From Shewanella olleyana (lineage in GTDB: Bacteria > Pseudomonadota > Gammaproteobacteria > Enterobacterales > Shewanellaceae): DNA of 64,000 nt. The stretch's first letter is position 1, and every line of letters begins with the position of its first letter. The position numbers were made by a program, and so were the translations under genes. Positions 56,671-64,000 of this stretch are shown here, piece after piece. Under the pieces are notes generated by a model. That model made no database searches. It was given only the letters and a program-made list of their open reading frames with translations, and was not told the origin of the DNA. The DNA lies in assembly GCF_023283825.1 (NCBI RefSeq), contig NZ_JAKILD010000005.1:1-64000 (forward strand). Reading direction: 5' to 3'.

Positions 56671-56758
56671 AGTTTGAGCTATAAACTCTCATAAGCCTTA
56701 ATAAACATCATGGTCAATCAACCTCGGGGGGATCAAGGTTCACTGACAATATAAATGT

Positions 56759-57103
56759 TTAGTCTGCTTGATGTTCGAAAGTGCGGCCACCAGATGTTGG
56801 GTTAGTACGTTTAAACATTTCCGACTTATACAGTGAATGCTCGCGCTCTACATTAGGATTATCACGGTAGACTTCGTCTTGCTGTGAACGGTTTCCGAAA
56901 ATGGGCTGCATTCTAGGTGCTAGGTATTTACGGCCCAGTAAGTTAAGTCCGATAAAGCTCACTAGAGCGAATACCAGTAAAAATGGTAGCAATACAATCG
57001 TGGTTAATGCGATAGCAATTATCGACAATAGCGCTAAAAATGGGTGCATAGTGCCAACGCGTTGTTTGACCTGTGCTTGATTTACAAACTGATTAAAGTT
57101 CAT
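56759..57103 (-). CDS. Conserved-looking membrane protein of unknown function
   Basis: The 114-residue protein has one long hydrophobic stretch (residues about 20-55, LALLSIIAIALTTIVLLPFLLVFALVSFIGL), likely two helices, and a hydrophilic C-terminal tail (SQQDEVYRDNPNVEREHSLYKSEMFKR). Not recognised. It is monocistronic between the lipoprotein terminator and lysR. Confidence 0.6.
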   Translation of the reverse strand: MNFNQFVNQAQVKQRVGTMHPFLALLSIIAIALTTIVLLPFLLVFALVSFIGLNLLGRKYLAPRMQPIFGNRSQQDEVYRDNPNVEREHSLYKSEMFKRTNPTSGGRTFEHQAD

Positions 57104-57310
57104 TGATGTTCCTCAATTAAGCTGGCTGAGTGTGTATCAAAATGGCGATGGATACAGTTTCGGCCTTTCATAAAATCACTATTTACAGTGATGACACCAT
57201 CAGTGTGCAATAAAAGCACTATTATCGTCACGTTAATCCTGATTAATGTTGGATCATGAGTGCTACTCATATTAGTGGTTTGAGCAATACAAATATTCAT
57301 ATTTATAAGA

Positions 57311-58291
57311 TTATTTCAGTACTTCAAGTTCGGGTTGCTTTAGTGCTGTGGCGACACTTTCACAAATGATGTTTCTTAGCCACAAATGCCCAGGTGCTTG
57401 ACTGTTACGTTCGTGCCATAACAACACATAAGCCATCGGCATAAAATCGAACGGCAATGGGATTTCTTCAAGGGGGTACAGTTTGACTGCGTGACGAGAA
57501 AAGCTCGATGGCAGGGTAAAAATCAAATCACTATGGGCGCAAATACTGGCTGCACCATAAAAATCAGGCACTGTGGTACTGATCCGGCGACGTAAGTTTA
57601 AGTCGGCTAAATGATAATCCAACGCCCACCAATCGTTGCCTTCACAGCGAACTTGTACATGAGACATGCTCAAATAACTATCTAAGTCCCATTTTTTGTT
57701 GCGGATCACGTCTAACATTGGATGATCTTTGCGTACTAAGCATACTTGCTTATCCTTGTATAATGTTTGGTACTCAATGCCATCTGGGATTTGTTCAATT
57801 TTCAAATCTGCTTGAGGGTGAGTATCACGCCCCGCAATACCAAAATCTATTTGGCCAAGTTGTAAGTCTTGGATTGATTTCTCTGCCCAGACGTAAGAGT
57901 CGAGTTTTACGTTGGGTGCATCGTGTAAAATTCTGCCGATGAAATAAGGCAGTAATGTTTCATAGGCACTCTCAACCATAGAGAATGAAAAATGTTGGTG
58001 GCTGCTGGCAGGTACAAAGGTCGGCGGCTGAGTGAGTTGATGCAAGGTTTGCAAAATTTGTGGTAGTTGATGACCTAACTGCACGGCATGAGCAGTTGGT
58101 TTTAAACCGTGGGCGGTGCGCTGAAATAAAGGATCGTCCAGTGTGAGCCTTAAGCGGTTAAGGCTTTTGCTTAAAGCTGACTGACTCAAATGTAATCGAC
58201 TCGCAGCGCGGGTGACGCTTTGTTCTTCGAGCAGAACTTGTAATATCACCAACAGGTTTAAGTCAATTTTAGCGAGATTATCGATATTCAT
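57311..58291 (-). CDS. LysR-family transcriptional regulator
   Basis: The 326-residue protein has the N-terminal LysR helix-turn-helix (LNLLVILQVLLEEQSVTRAASRLHLSQSALSKSLNRLRLTLDDPLFQR) and a substrate-binding domain (FDFGIAGRD-like region, then VRCEGNDWWALDYHLADLNLRRRI). It is divergent from the MFS transporter gene across 116 bp and is its likely regulator. Confidence 0.92.
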   Translation of the reverse strand: MNIDNLAKIDLNLLVILQVLLEEQSVTRAASRLHLSQSALSKSLNRLRLTLDDPLFQRTAHGLKPTAHAVQLGHQLPQILQTLHQLTQPPTFVPASSHQHFSFSMVESAYETLLPYFIGRILHDAPNVKLDSYVWAEKSIQDLQLGQIDFGIAGRDTHPQADLKIEQIPDGIEYQTLYKDKQVCLVRKDHPMLDVIRNKKWDLDSYLSMSHVQVRCEGNDWWALDYHLADLNLRRRISTTVPDFYGAASICAHSDLIFTLPSSFSRHAVKLYPLEEIPLPFDFMPMAYVLLWHERNSQAPGHLWLRNIICESVATALKQPELEVLK

Positions 58292-58407
58292 ATGATATTC
58301 CTCAGGGGAAATTTACTTAGGAAATCATACCATTTCTATTCATACCATGAGTAGTCTAGAATGCGCGCCTGAATCAATATTTGAACTTAAGAAAGAGATT
58401 AGAATAA

Positions 58408-59616
58408 ATGAGACGTAACTTATTGCCCACGCTGATGTTTATGGTGCTATTGAGCCCATTGGCCATCGATATTTATTTACCATCAATGCCAACTATGGCA
58501 ATTGAGTATGGGGTAAGTGGTAGTCAGGTGCAGTCGACACTGGTGTTATTCTTATTTGCGATGGGACTCGGGCAGATTTTAATTGGCCCATTAGCTGACC
58601 GTTTTGGTCGCCGTCCTATTGCGCTATTTGGTATCGTTTTATATGGCATTAGCAGCCTTCTCGGTTCTATGGCGCAAGAGTTTGAAGTGCTGCAAATTGC
58701 CCGCGTACTTCAAGGCTTAGCGGCTTGCTCAACCTCGATTGTAGTATTCAGCGCCGTACGTGATTGTTATAGCAGTAAAGAAAGCGTCAAAATGTACAGT
58801 TATTTAAATGGCGCCATTTGTGTGATTCCAGCATTAGCACCGACTTTAGGTGGCTTATTAGCATTGCAATTTGGTTGGCGTTCAACCTTTATCTTTATGG
58901 CGCTTTACGCGATTATCGTGTTAGCGATCGTATTATTGAAGTTCCCTGAAACTCGCCCAGACAATACCGATACCAGTGGCGCACTTTACCGTTGGGCCCG
59001 CTATAAGCCTGTGTTAAGTGATGCACATTTCTTGTTTTATGCCAGCACTTGTATGATTGCAATGGCGTCGATTATCACTTATGTATCGTACTCACCTATG
59101 TGGCTGATTGGCCATTTGGGGATCAGTGAACTTGCCTTTAGTGGCTTGTTTGGTTTGAATGCAGCTGTGAATATCGCAGCTTGCTTTGCTGCGCCTGTAT
59201 TAATTAAGCATATTGGAAATCGCCCAGCTGTAATTGTTGCTCTGGCAATGATGTTTTTAGCTGCAGCCTTAGAAGTAGTAATGCAATTAGTTGGACCGCA
59301 ATCAGGTTTAGCGGCTGGCTTTGGCTTTATGTTACCTATGATGCTGTTATGTATTGGCTTCGCTATTTTACTTGGCCCTGCCACTTCAATGGCATTATCA
59401 GCTTTCGGTGAACGCGCAGGTACTGCCGCTGCCATGTTAGGTTGTATTCAAATGAGTGGTGCATCAGTGCTAGCAGGTTTAGTACAAATGACTGATATTA
59501 CTGCACCTTATGCCATTGCCTTTTTAATGGGTGGTTTGTCTTTATTACTACTGGTAATGATGTCACTAAAAAGCCTTAGTCATTTGCATATGGAGCAAGT
59601 GCACCCAGAGCATTAA
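58408..59616 (+). CDS. Bcr/CflA-family MFS drug exporter
   Basis: The 402-residue protein has twelve membrane segments and the Bcr/CflA pattern: SPLAIDIYLPSMPTMAIEYGVSGSQVQSTLVLFLFAMGLGQ, GPLADRFGRRPIALFG (MFS motif A) and RVLQGLAACSTSIV. The family exports drugs such as bicyclomycin, or small metabolites. Regulated most likely by the divergent LysR. Confidence 0.9.
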   Translation: MRRNLLPTLMFMVLLSPLAIDIYLPSMPTMAIEYGVSGSQVQSTLVLFLFAMGLGQILIGPLADRFGRRPIALFGIVLYGISSLLGSMAQEFEVLQIARVLQGLAACSTSIVVFSAVRDCYSSKESVKMYSYLNGAICVIPALAPTLGGLLALQFGWRSTFIFMALYAIIVLAIVLLKFPETRPDNTDTSGALYRWARYKPVLSDAHFLFYASTCMIAMASIITYVSYSPMWLIGHLGISELAFSGLFGLNAAVNIAACFAAPVLIKHIGNRPAVIVALAMMFLAAALEVVMQLVGPQSGLAAGFGFMLPMMLLCIGFAILLGPATSMALSAFGERAGTAAAMLGCIQMSGASVLAGLVQMTDITAPYAIAFLMGGLSLLLLVMMSLKSLSHLHMEQVHPEH

Positions 59617-59643
59617 TCCATTAGAAAACATATTATTTAAGCT

Positions 59644-59672
59644 AATGCCGCTGATTAACACTCAGCGGCATT
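59644..59672. terminator. Terminator after the MFS gene
   Basis: AATGCCGCTGA and TCAGCGGCATT form an 11-bp stem with a seven-base loop, followed by a T-rich stretch (TTGTTGTTT). Confidence 0.8.
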
Positions 59673-59790
59673 GTTGTTTCTGGTACAGCACAGCTAATTA
59701 GCGCTAAAATAGTGGCTCAAGATGTAAATCTGCAATGAGTTAATAGTGTTCTCATTAAAGTGTTCAAAGCTGCGTTAATAGAGGTGAAGT

Positions 59791-60390
59791 ATCAGAATCA
59801 TTTGTGAAGCTTGTGGTTACCCAACAACAACCTGTATTTGCGATAGTGTGTCTCCTATGTCGATTAAAACTGAAGTGATTGTTTTACAGCATCCTTCAGA
59901 AGTTGAGCATGCCAAAAATACAGTTAAATTACTGTGTTTAACCTTGCCTGCCACCCAGGTTGTGGTTGGGGAAACGGCAGATGACTTTGCAGAGCTGCAA
60001 ACATATTTACAGCAATCCTCTAAGCCTGTTTATCTCGTGTACCCAAATGAAACGAGCCAAAGTGCTGCTGACTCCGGTGCTGTCGAAGATTGTATTATTC
60101 TGTTGATTGATGGCACTTGGCGTAAAGCATTTAAAATGCTGCAACTTAACCCGTGGTTAATGGCATTGCCAGCACTGCATATTGAATTTGAAGGGGGGTC
60201 GCAATACCGTATTCGCAAGGCTAAACGTAGTGACAGTTTATCAACCCTTGAAGCTACTGCTTATATGCTGCAAGCGATTAGCCCAACACTGGATATAGCG
60301 CCTATGTTTGCAGCTTTTGATGCGATGGTGCAACATAAGCTAGATGCGATGCCAGCAGCGGTGCGCGCGCGGTATGAACAGGAACAGTAA
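59791..60390 (+). CDS. tapT: TapT-like tRNA acp3U transferase (DTW domain), with a non-canonical start codon
   Basis: The DTW/TapT family transfers an aminocarboxypropyl group to a uridine of tRNA. Motifs seen are LIDGTWRKAFKML (DGTW) and SQYRIRKAKRSDSLSTLEA. The N-terminal zinc motif CxxC-x6-CxC (CEAC...CIC), with the same spacing as in E. coli TapT, is encoded at 59803-59841, upstream of the first ordinary start (GTG 59848). In that frame a stop (TGA 59785) leaves only ATC or ATT triplets as possible starts. ATC at 59791 is at ideal distance from GAGG. Either an AUC start is used or the start codon has been lost. Confidence 0.75.
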   Translation: MRIICEACGYPTTTCICDSVSPMSIKTEVIVLQHPSEVEHAKNTVKLLCLTLPATQVVVGETADDFAELQTYLQQSSKPVYLVYPNETSQSAADSGAVEDCIILLIDGTWRKAFKMLQLNPWLMALPALHIEFEGGSQYRIRKAKRSDSLSTLEATAYMLQAISPTLDIAPMFAAFDAMVQHKLDAMPAAVRARYEQEQ

Positions 60391-60417
60391 GACTCAATTA
60401 CAGGGAAGCTAAACAGT

Positions 60418-60795
60418 ATGTCGAATTTAATCGTAAATACACAAGGGTTGTTTAAGATCTTTATGGTGCTTGTTACCACGTTGCTGTTGGCATTGTGCTT
60501 ACCTGCGACTGCCAGCGATAAACCTAGATTGACCTTATCCCAGCAAGCCGACCAAGGCCGAATTGACTCAAAAAAGACAGAGCAAAGCCAGCTAGAGAAA
60601 GCCCGCAAAGCAGCCAGTGATACTCAGTCGCGCGAGCAAGAAATTCTGGAACGCCAAGAGTCAGGCGAATGGGAAAAAGAACAAATAGAGAAGTCCCAAG
60701 CTCAGTTTAAAGAGCGTGAGTCTCGGGCTGATAAGTATCTGCGTGAAGCTAAAGAAGCGGCGGCCAAAGAGCGCAAAATTGAAGAGCAAGATTAA
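60418..60795 (+). CDS. Exported charged coiled-coil protein of unknown function
   Basis: The 125-residue precursor has a signal peptide ending near PATAS (residue 33) and a very charged, helical mature part rich in Lys, Glu, Gln and Arg, likely coiled coil. Not recognised. It lies 27 bp after tapT on the same strand and may share its transcript. Confidence 0.6.
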   Translation: MSNLIVNTQGLFKIFMVLVTTLLLALCLPATASDKPRLTLSQQADQGRIDSKKTEQSQLEKARKAASDTQSREQEILERQESGEWEKEQIEKSQAQFKERESRADKYLREAKEAAAKERKIEEQD

Positions 60796-60841
60796 CTGAT
60801 TCAATTTCGCCGTTTATCGGCATTGTGAAACAGGCCTAACC

Positions 60842-62332
60842 TTAACTCAACAGGGCTTTATAGCCATCGGTGTCTTCATCATAGATAAACTCGAGAAAAT
60901 TATTGATGCTAGCTAAACGGTCTTCATGGTAATGAGACACATACAATAGCTGGCTAAGGTTTTCTCGTGCTATCAACTCAAGGGTATTTCTCACTAACCT
61001 TATCCCTAAGTAATCTAACCCTTGATAGGGCTCATCTAATATCAGCAATGTCGGTTGTTTCACTAGTGCCCTCGCGATTAGTAATAACCGTTGCTGACTA
61101 TAATCAAGTTGTTTGATGGGGGTATTTGCCAACGCTTCCATGTGCAAAATGGTGAGCCAATCTTGCGCTATTTGTTGCTGTTTTACACTGGCTTGTAGGT
61201 ATAAACCGATAGAGTCATAAAACCCAGATAAAATCACGTCAATCGCGCTGCAATTAACGCGATATTGCAGATGTAATGCTGATGACACCATACCTATGTG
61301 TTGTTTGATCTCCCAAATGGTTTCGCCACTGCCGCGTTGTTTACCAAATATTTGAATATCGTTGCTATAGCATTGTGGGTGATCACCAAATATCAAGCCT
61401 AACAAGGTGCTTTTACCGCAGCCGTTTGGCCCTTTGACCTGCCAGTGCTGGCCATTATCAATGCGCCAATTCACGTCAGTAAAAATGGTTATATCACTGT
61501 AAGCCACTTTGCCATTTTTAAGTTCAAACACAGGATCGGCAAACTGACTTTGATGACGGTGACGTTGCATCAGTGCCAGCATTAACTCGCTCTGTACTTT
61601 CGATTGTGACTTAATTTGGCCAATAACCGGATGACTATTCCAGCTGGCTTTATCCATAATACTGTCTAATTTTCCGTGACTGAAAATAGCCACTTGCTCT
61701 ATCCATTGCGGCATATCTTCTTCGCGAGAAAATATCACCATCATAGGAATGCTGAGTTGAGCAAGGTAAGTCGCCAGAGATTGTCTATGTTCAACATCTA
61801 AACCTGCAAAGGGATTATCTAGTACAAGAAAGTCGGGTTGTGACGCAATGGCGCGTGCCAACATAATTCGGCGAGTTTCACCGGTGGATAGCTCATGAAA
61901 ACCGCGATCTTTTAAATGAGTTAAATCCAGTTCAGTGAGTAGCGAGTTAACTAATATCTCTTTGTTTTTGCTACACGGACCAATTTGTTGGCTAATAAGC
62001 GCCAACACAGTAGTGCCTTTATCAACGACATTAACAAAGTCAGTATCATCATCTTCAAGCTCTAAGGCCAATAACCTTTGCTGCTCTGTCAGCGACACCT
62101 GAGCAATACGATGCGAAGATATATCTAGGCTGCCTGAAGTGATATCAGCGATATGGCTTGGGCTATCCGGATGACTTGGGTTATCAGGCTCACACAGTAA
62201 ATCGCCAATAATAGAGCCAATATCGTTATGAGCGCAGAATACCGCCCATGACTCATCCTGAATATGCCAATCTGGGATATCAAGGCTGACACTGCCGCTT
62301 TTAGCGATAAATTGATTAAACTTAACTTCCAT
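60842..62332 (-). CDS. ModF-like double ABC ATPase with degenerate first Walker A
   Basis: The 496-residue protein has two ABC ATPase domains, like E. coli ModF (490 residues). The second has Walker A GPNGCGKSTLLG, a signature region LDYSQQRLLLIARA and Walker B LLILDEPYQGLD. The first has a signature LSTGETRRIMLARA and Walker B FLVLDNPFAGLD, but where Walker A is expected there is CAHNDIGSIIGDLL, without GKS/T. No molybdate genes are adjacent. The function of ModF itself is not firmly known. Confidence 0.78.
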   Translation of the reverse strand: MEVKFNQFIAKSGSVSLDIPDWHIQDESWAVFCAHNDIGSIIGDLLCEPDNPSHPDSPSHIADITSGSLDISSHRIAQVSLTEQQRLLALELEDDDTDFVNVVDKGTTVLALISQQIGPCSKNKEILVNSLLTELDLTHLKDRGFHELSTGETRRIMLARAIASQPDFLVLDNPFAGLDVEHRQSLATYLAQLSIPMMVIFSREEDMPQWIEQVAIFSHGKLDSIMDKASWNSHPVIGQIKSQSKVQSELMLALMQRHRHQSQFADPVFELKNGKVAYSDITIFTDVNWRIDNGQHWQVKGPNGCGKSTLLGLIFGDHPQCYSNDIQIFGKQRGSGETIWEIKQHIGMVSSALHLQYRVNCSAIDVILSGFYDSIGLYLQASVKQQQIAQDWLTILHMEALANTPIKQLDYSQQRLLLIARALVKQPTLLILDEPYQGLDYLGIRLVRNTLELIARENLSQLLYVSHYHEDRLASINNFLEFIYDEDTDGYKALLS

Positions 62333-62579
62333 TGGCGCGACCCTTAACTGCTATTTACTCGACTTTTAGCTGCCATTCACTTGGCCCTTAATTTCGACTC
62401 ACTCGAGCTTAATTTGCTGGTTTCGATTCATTTTCATGCTTCTTTATAAAGCGAACAGTTCACTAAGTAAACAAATCGAAACAATTTCTTAGGGCTTGGT
62501 TTGACAAACTATTTAACAACTTCGGCCAGACCCTGTAGATTGAAATGCATCAAAAACGATAATAACCATGGATGATAAT

Positions 62580-63881
62580 ATGCGCCTCACGACTTTGGCC
62601 TTGTGTCTTGCGACCCTTTCAGGCTCTTTTGCTCCTTCAATAATGGCTAAAACCCCAGATGCAGCGATGCTTGCTGCGGATGTAGAACAAAAAGTGATTG
62701 AGTGGCGCCGCGACTTACATCAACACCCTGAATTATCTAATCGAGAATTTAGAACCAGTAAAGTTATTGCTGCTCATCTTGAGTCTTTAGGCTTAGAGGT
62801 GCAAACCGGCGTGGCTCATACTGGCGTTGTCGCGATATTAAAAGGCGCCAAGCCTGGGCCTCTTATCGGTATTCGCGCCGACATGGATGCCTTGCCAGTC
62901 ACCGAAGAAGTGGATTTACCTTTTGCATCAAAAGCTACAGATACCTACCGTGGCCAAACCGTTGGCGTGATGCATGCCTGTGGCCATGATACTCATGTGG
63001 CCATGTTAATGGGAGTGGCGGAAAACCTCGTTAACTCAAAAGATAGCCTTGCAGGTGATGTGATGTTTATCTTCCAGCCTGCAGAAGAGGGAGCACCAGC
63101 TGGCGAAGAAGGTGGCGCTGAACTCATGCTAAAAGAAGGTTTATTTGCTAAACGTAAACCAGATCAAGTGTTTGGAATGCATGTGACTTCAAGTTTGCCG
63201 ACTGGCGTGATTGGACTGCGTTCTGGCCCTGCGATGGCGTCTGAAGATTCATTTACCATTACGGTTAAAGGCCGCCAAACTCATGGCTCTCGCCCTTGGG
63301 GCGGTGTCGACCCTATTGTGGCATCGGCACAAATCATTAATAGCGTACAAACTATTATTAGCCGTCAAGTTGATGTGACTAAAGCGCCAGCTGTTGTGAG
63401 CTTTGGCGCCATTAATGGCGGTATTCGTTCAAACATCATTCCCGATGAAGTAGAGCTGATTGGTACTATCCGTACCTTTGATCAAGATATGCGCGCTGAG
63501 ATTAAAGTTAAGCTGGCTGAAATTGCCGAGCTTTCTGCTAAAACATTAGGCGCAACTGCGATTACTGAGATTGATGCGGGTTACCCTGTTACCGTAAATG
63601 ACCCGAAACTAGTGGCTGATATGCGTCCAGTTATTCGTGGTGTGGTGGGCGGTGAGAATTTAATTGAGCCGGGTTTGATAACTGGTGCAGAAGATTTTTC
63701 ATATTACGCCCTAGAAACCCCAGGTTTGTTTTATTTTCTTGGGGTGACACCCGAAGGAAAAGATCCTGCCACAGTAGCGAGTAACCATTCACCGGCATTT
63801 TATGTGGATGAAAGTGCGCTAAAAGTTGGCGTACAAACCATGACTCAACTTGCCTTAACAGCATTAGGCGCGAGTAAATAA
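62580..63881 (+). CDS. M20-family amidohydrolase/peptidase, exported
   Basis: The ATG at 62580 (MRLTTLALCLATLSGSFAPSIMA) gives a normal signal peptide with a positive N-terminus; a start at 62568 would add MDDN. The roughly 433-residue product has the M20D metal-binding motifs HQHPELSNREF, RADMDALPV, HACGHDTHVAMLMG, FQPAEEG and a late GAEDFSYY. The family hydrolyses N-acyl amino acids or dipeptides; this one should work in the periplasm. It is followed at 57 bp by another exported protein gene. Confidence 0.9.
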   Translation: MRLTTLALCLATLSGSFAPSIMAKTPDAAMLAADVEQKVIEWRRDLHQHPELSNREFRTSKVIAAHLESLGLEVQTGVAHTGVVAILKGAKPGPLIGIRADMDALPVTEEVDLPFASKATDTYRGQTVGVMHACGHDTHVAMLMGVAENLVNSKDSLAGDVMFIFQPAEEGAPAGEEGGAELMLKEGLFAKRKPDQVFGMHVTSSLPTGVIGLRSGPAMASEDSFTITVKGRQTHGSRPWGGVDPIVASAQIINSVQTIISRQVDVTKAPAVVSFGAINGGIRSNIIPDEVELIGTIRTFDQDMRAEIKVKLAEIAELSAKTLGATAITEIDAGYPVTVNDPKLVADMRPVIRGVVGGENLIEPGLITGAEDFSYYALETPGLFYFLGVTPEGKDPATVASNHSPAFYVDESALKVGVQTMTQLALTALGASK

Positions 63882-63938
63882 GCCGAATATAGGTTAACTA
63901 ATCGTCATAATTTACGATTTATAAAAAAGGAAGCAATC

Positions 63939-64000
63939 ATGAAGCGCAGAATCACCGCGTTAGTGGTATTACTGACAACTTGGGTGAGCGTGACAGCCAA
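63939..64000 (+). CDS. Start of an exported protein, cut by the window end
   Basis: ATG at 63939 follows AAAAGGAAG. The visible 20 residues (MKRRITALVVLLTTWVSVTA) are a signal peptide. Nothing else can be said. Confidence 0.55.
   Translation, partial: MKRRITALVVLLTTWVSVTA

Overview
The window looks like a chromosomal segment of a Shewanella species or a close relative. The evidence is a DmsE/MtrA-type decaheme cytochrome with an MtrB/DmsF-type porin at the left edge, an aa3/caa3 cytochrome oxidase cluster, lexA-sulA divergent from plsB, ftsY-ftsE-ftsX-rpoH with rsmD divergent, and a menD-menH-menC-menE cluster. Base composition is moderate and most genes are housekeeping genes in compact operons. 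No rRNA, tRNA, insertion sequence with transposase, prophage or CRISPR array was seen. The assignment rests on gene content and order only.

Layout, left to right. 1-3200: a cytochrome/porin pair for extracellular electron transfer (minus strand, porin cut by the window edge) divergent from an AraC-type regulator. 3500-13800: tex, a periplasmic binding-protein-like gene, a YgiN-like monooxygenase, a Q-rich protein, bioH, a comF/gntX homologue, an M14 metallopeptidase and nfuA. 14000-18600: an orphan prepilin, then a PepSY membrane protein divergent from a TonB-dependent siderophore receptor, each with a Fur-box-like site. 18700-23000: a DinF-type MATE exporter and a polysaccharide deacetylase whose start codons nearly touch, then about 1 kb of structured repeats and an orphan DUF2971 gene. 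23100-32120: the cytochrome c oxidase cluster (coxB-coxA-ctaG-coxC and surf1-hypothetical-ctaA-ctaB-sco), with a DUF2909 gene on the opposite strand. 32500-43800: lexA-sulA, plsB, an aromatic amino-acid permease, rsmD-yhhL, ftsY-ftsE-ftsX and rpoH. 43870-49290: menaquinone synthesis. 49400-64000: HDOD, an Lrp-type regulator divergent from a YjeH-type exporter, TerB, DUF2780, UPF0259 plus a DUF4145-Sel1 protein, a second copy of the structured repeat followed by a small lipoprotein, LysR/Bcr-type MFS, tapT, a ModF-like ATPase and an M20 amidohydrolase.

How the genes fit together: menaquinone (men) feeds anaerobic respiration such as the decaheme-porin pathway, while the cox cluster holds a terminal oxidase with its heme A synthesis (ctaA, ctaB) and copper assembly factors (ctaG, sco, surf1). 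The iron-uptake pair is probably Fur-regulated and lexA-sulA is an SOS operon with two good SOS boxes.

The most unusual material is a modular repeat of about 250 bp present at two loci (21206-21967 and 55869-56250). Its hairpins keep their shape while their sequence changes, and at the first locus the outer arms form a long inverted repeat. Other points worth checking are a coxB with two tandem cytochrome c domains, overlapping opposite-strand start codons (surf1/DUF2909), a tapT homologue whose zinc motif lies upstream of any ordinary start codon, a ModF-like ATPase without its first Walker A motif, a 22-bp perfect palindrome in the rpoH leader, and several short tandem repeats inside or beside genes.
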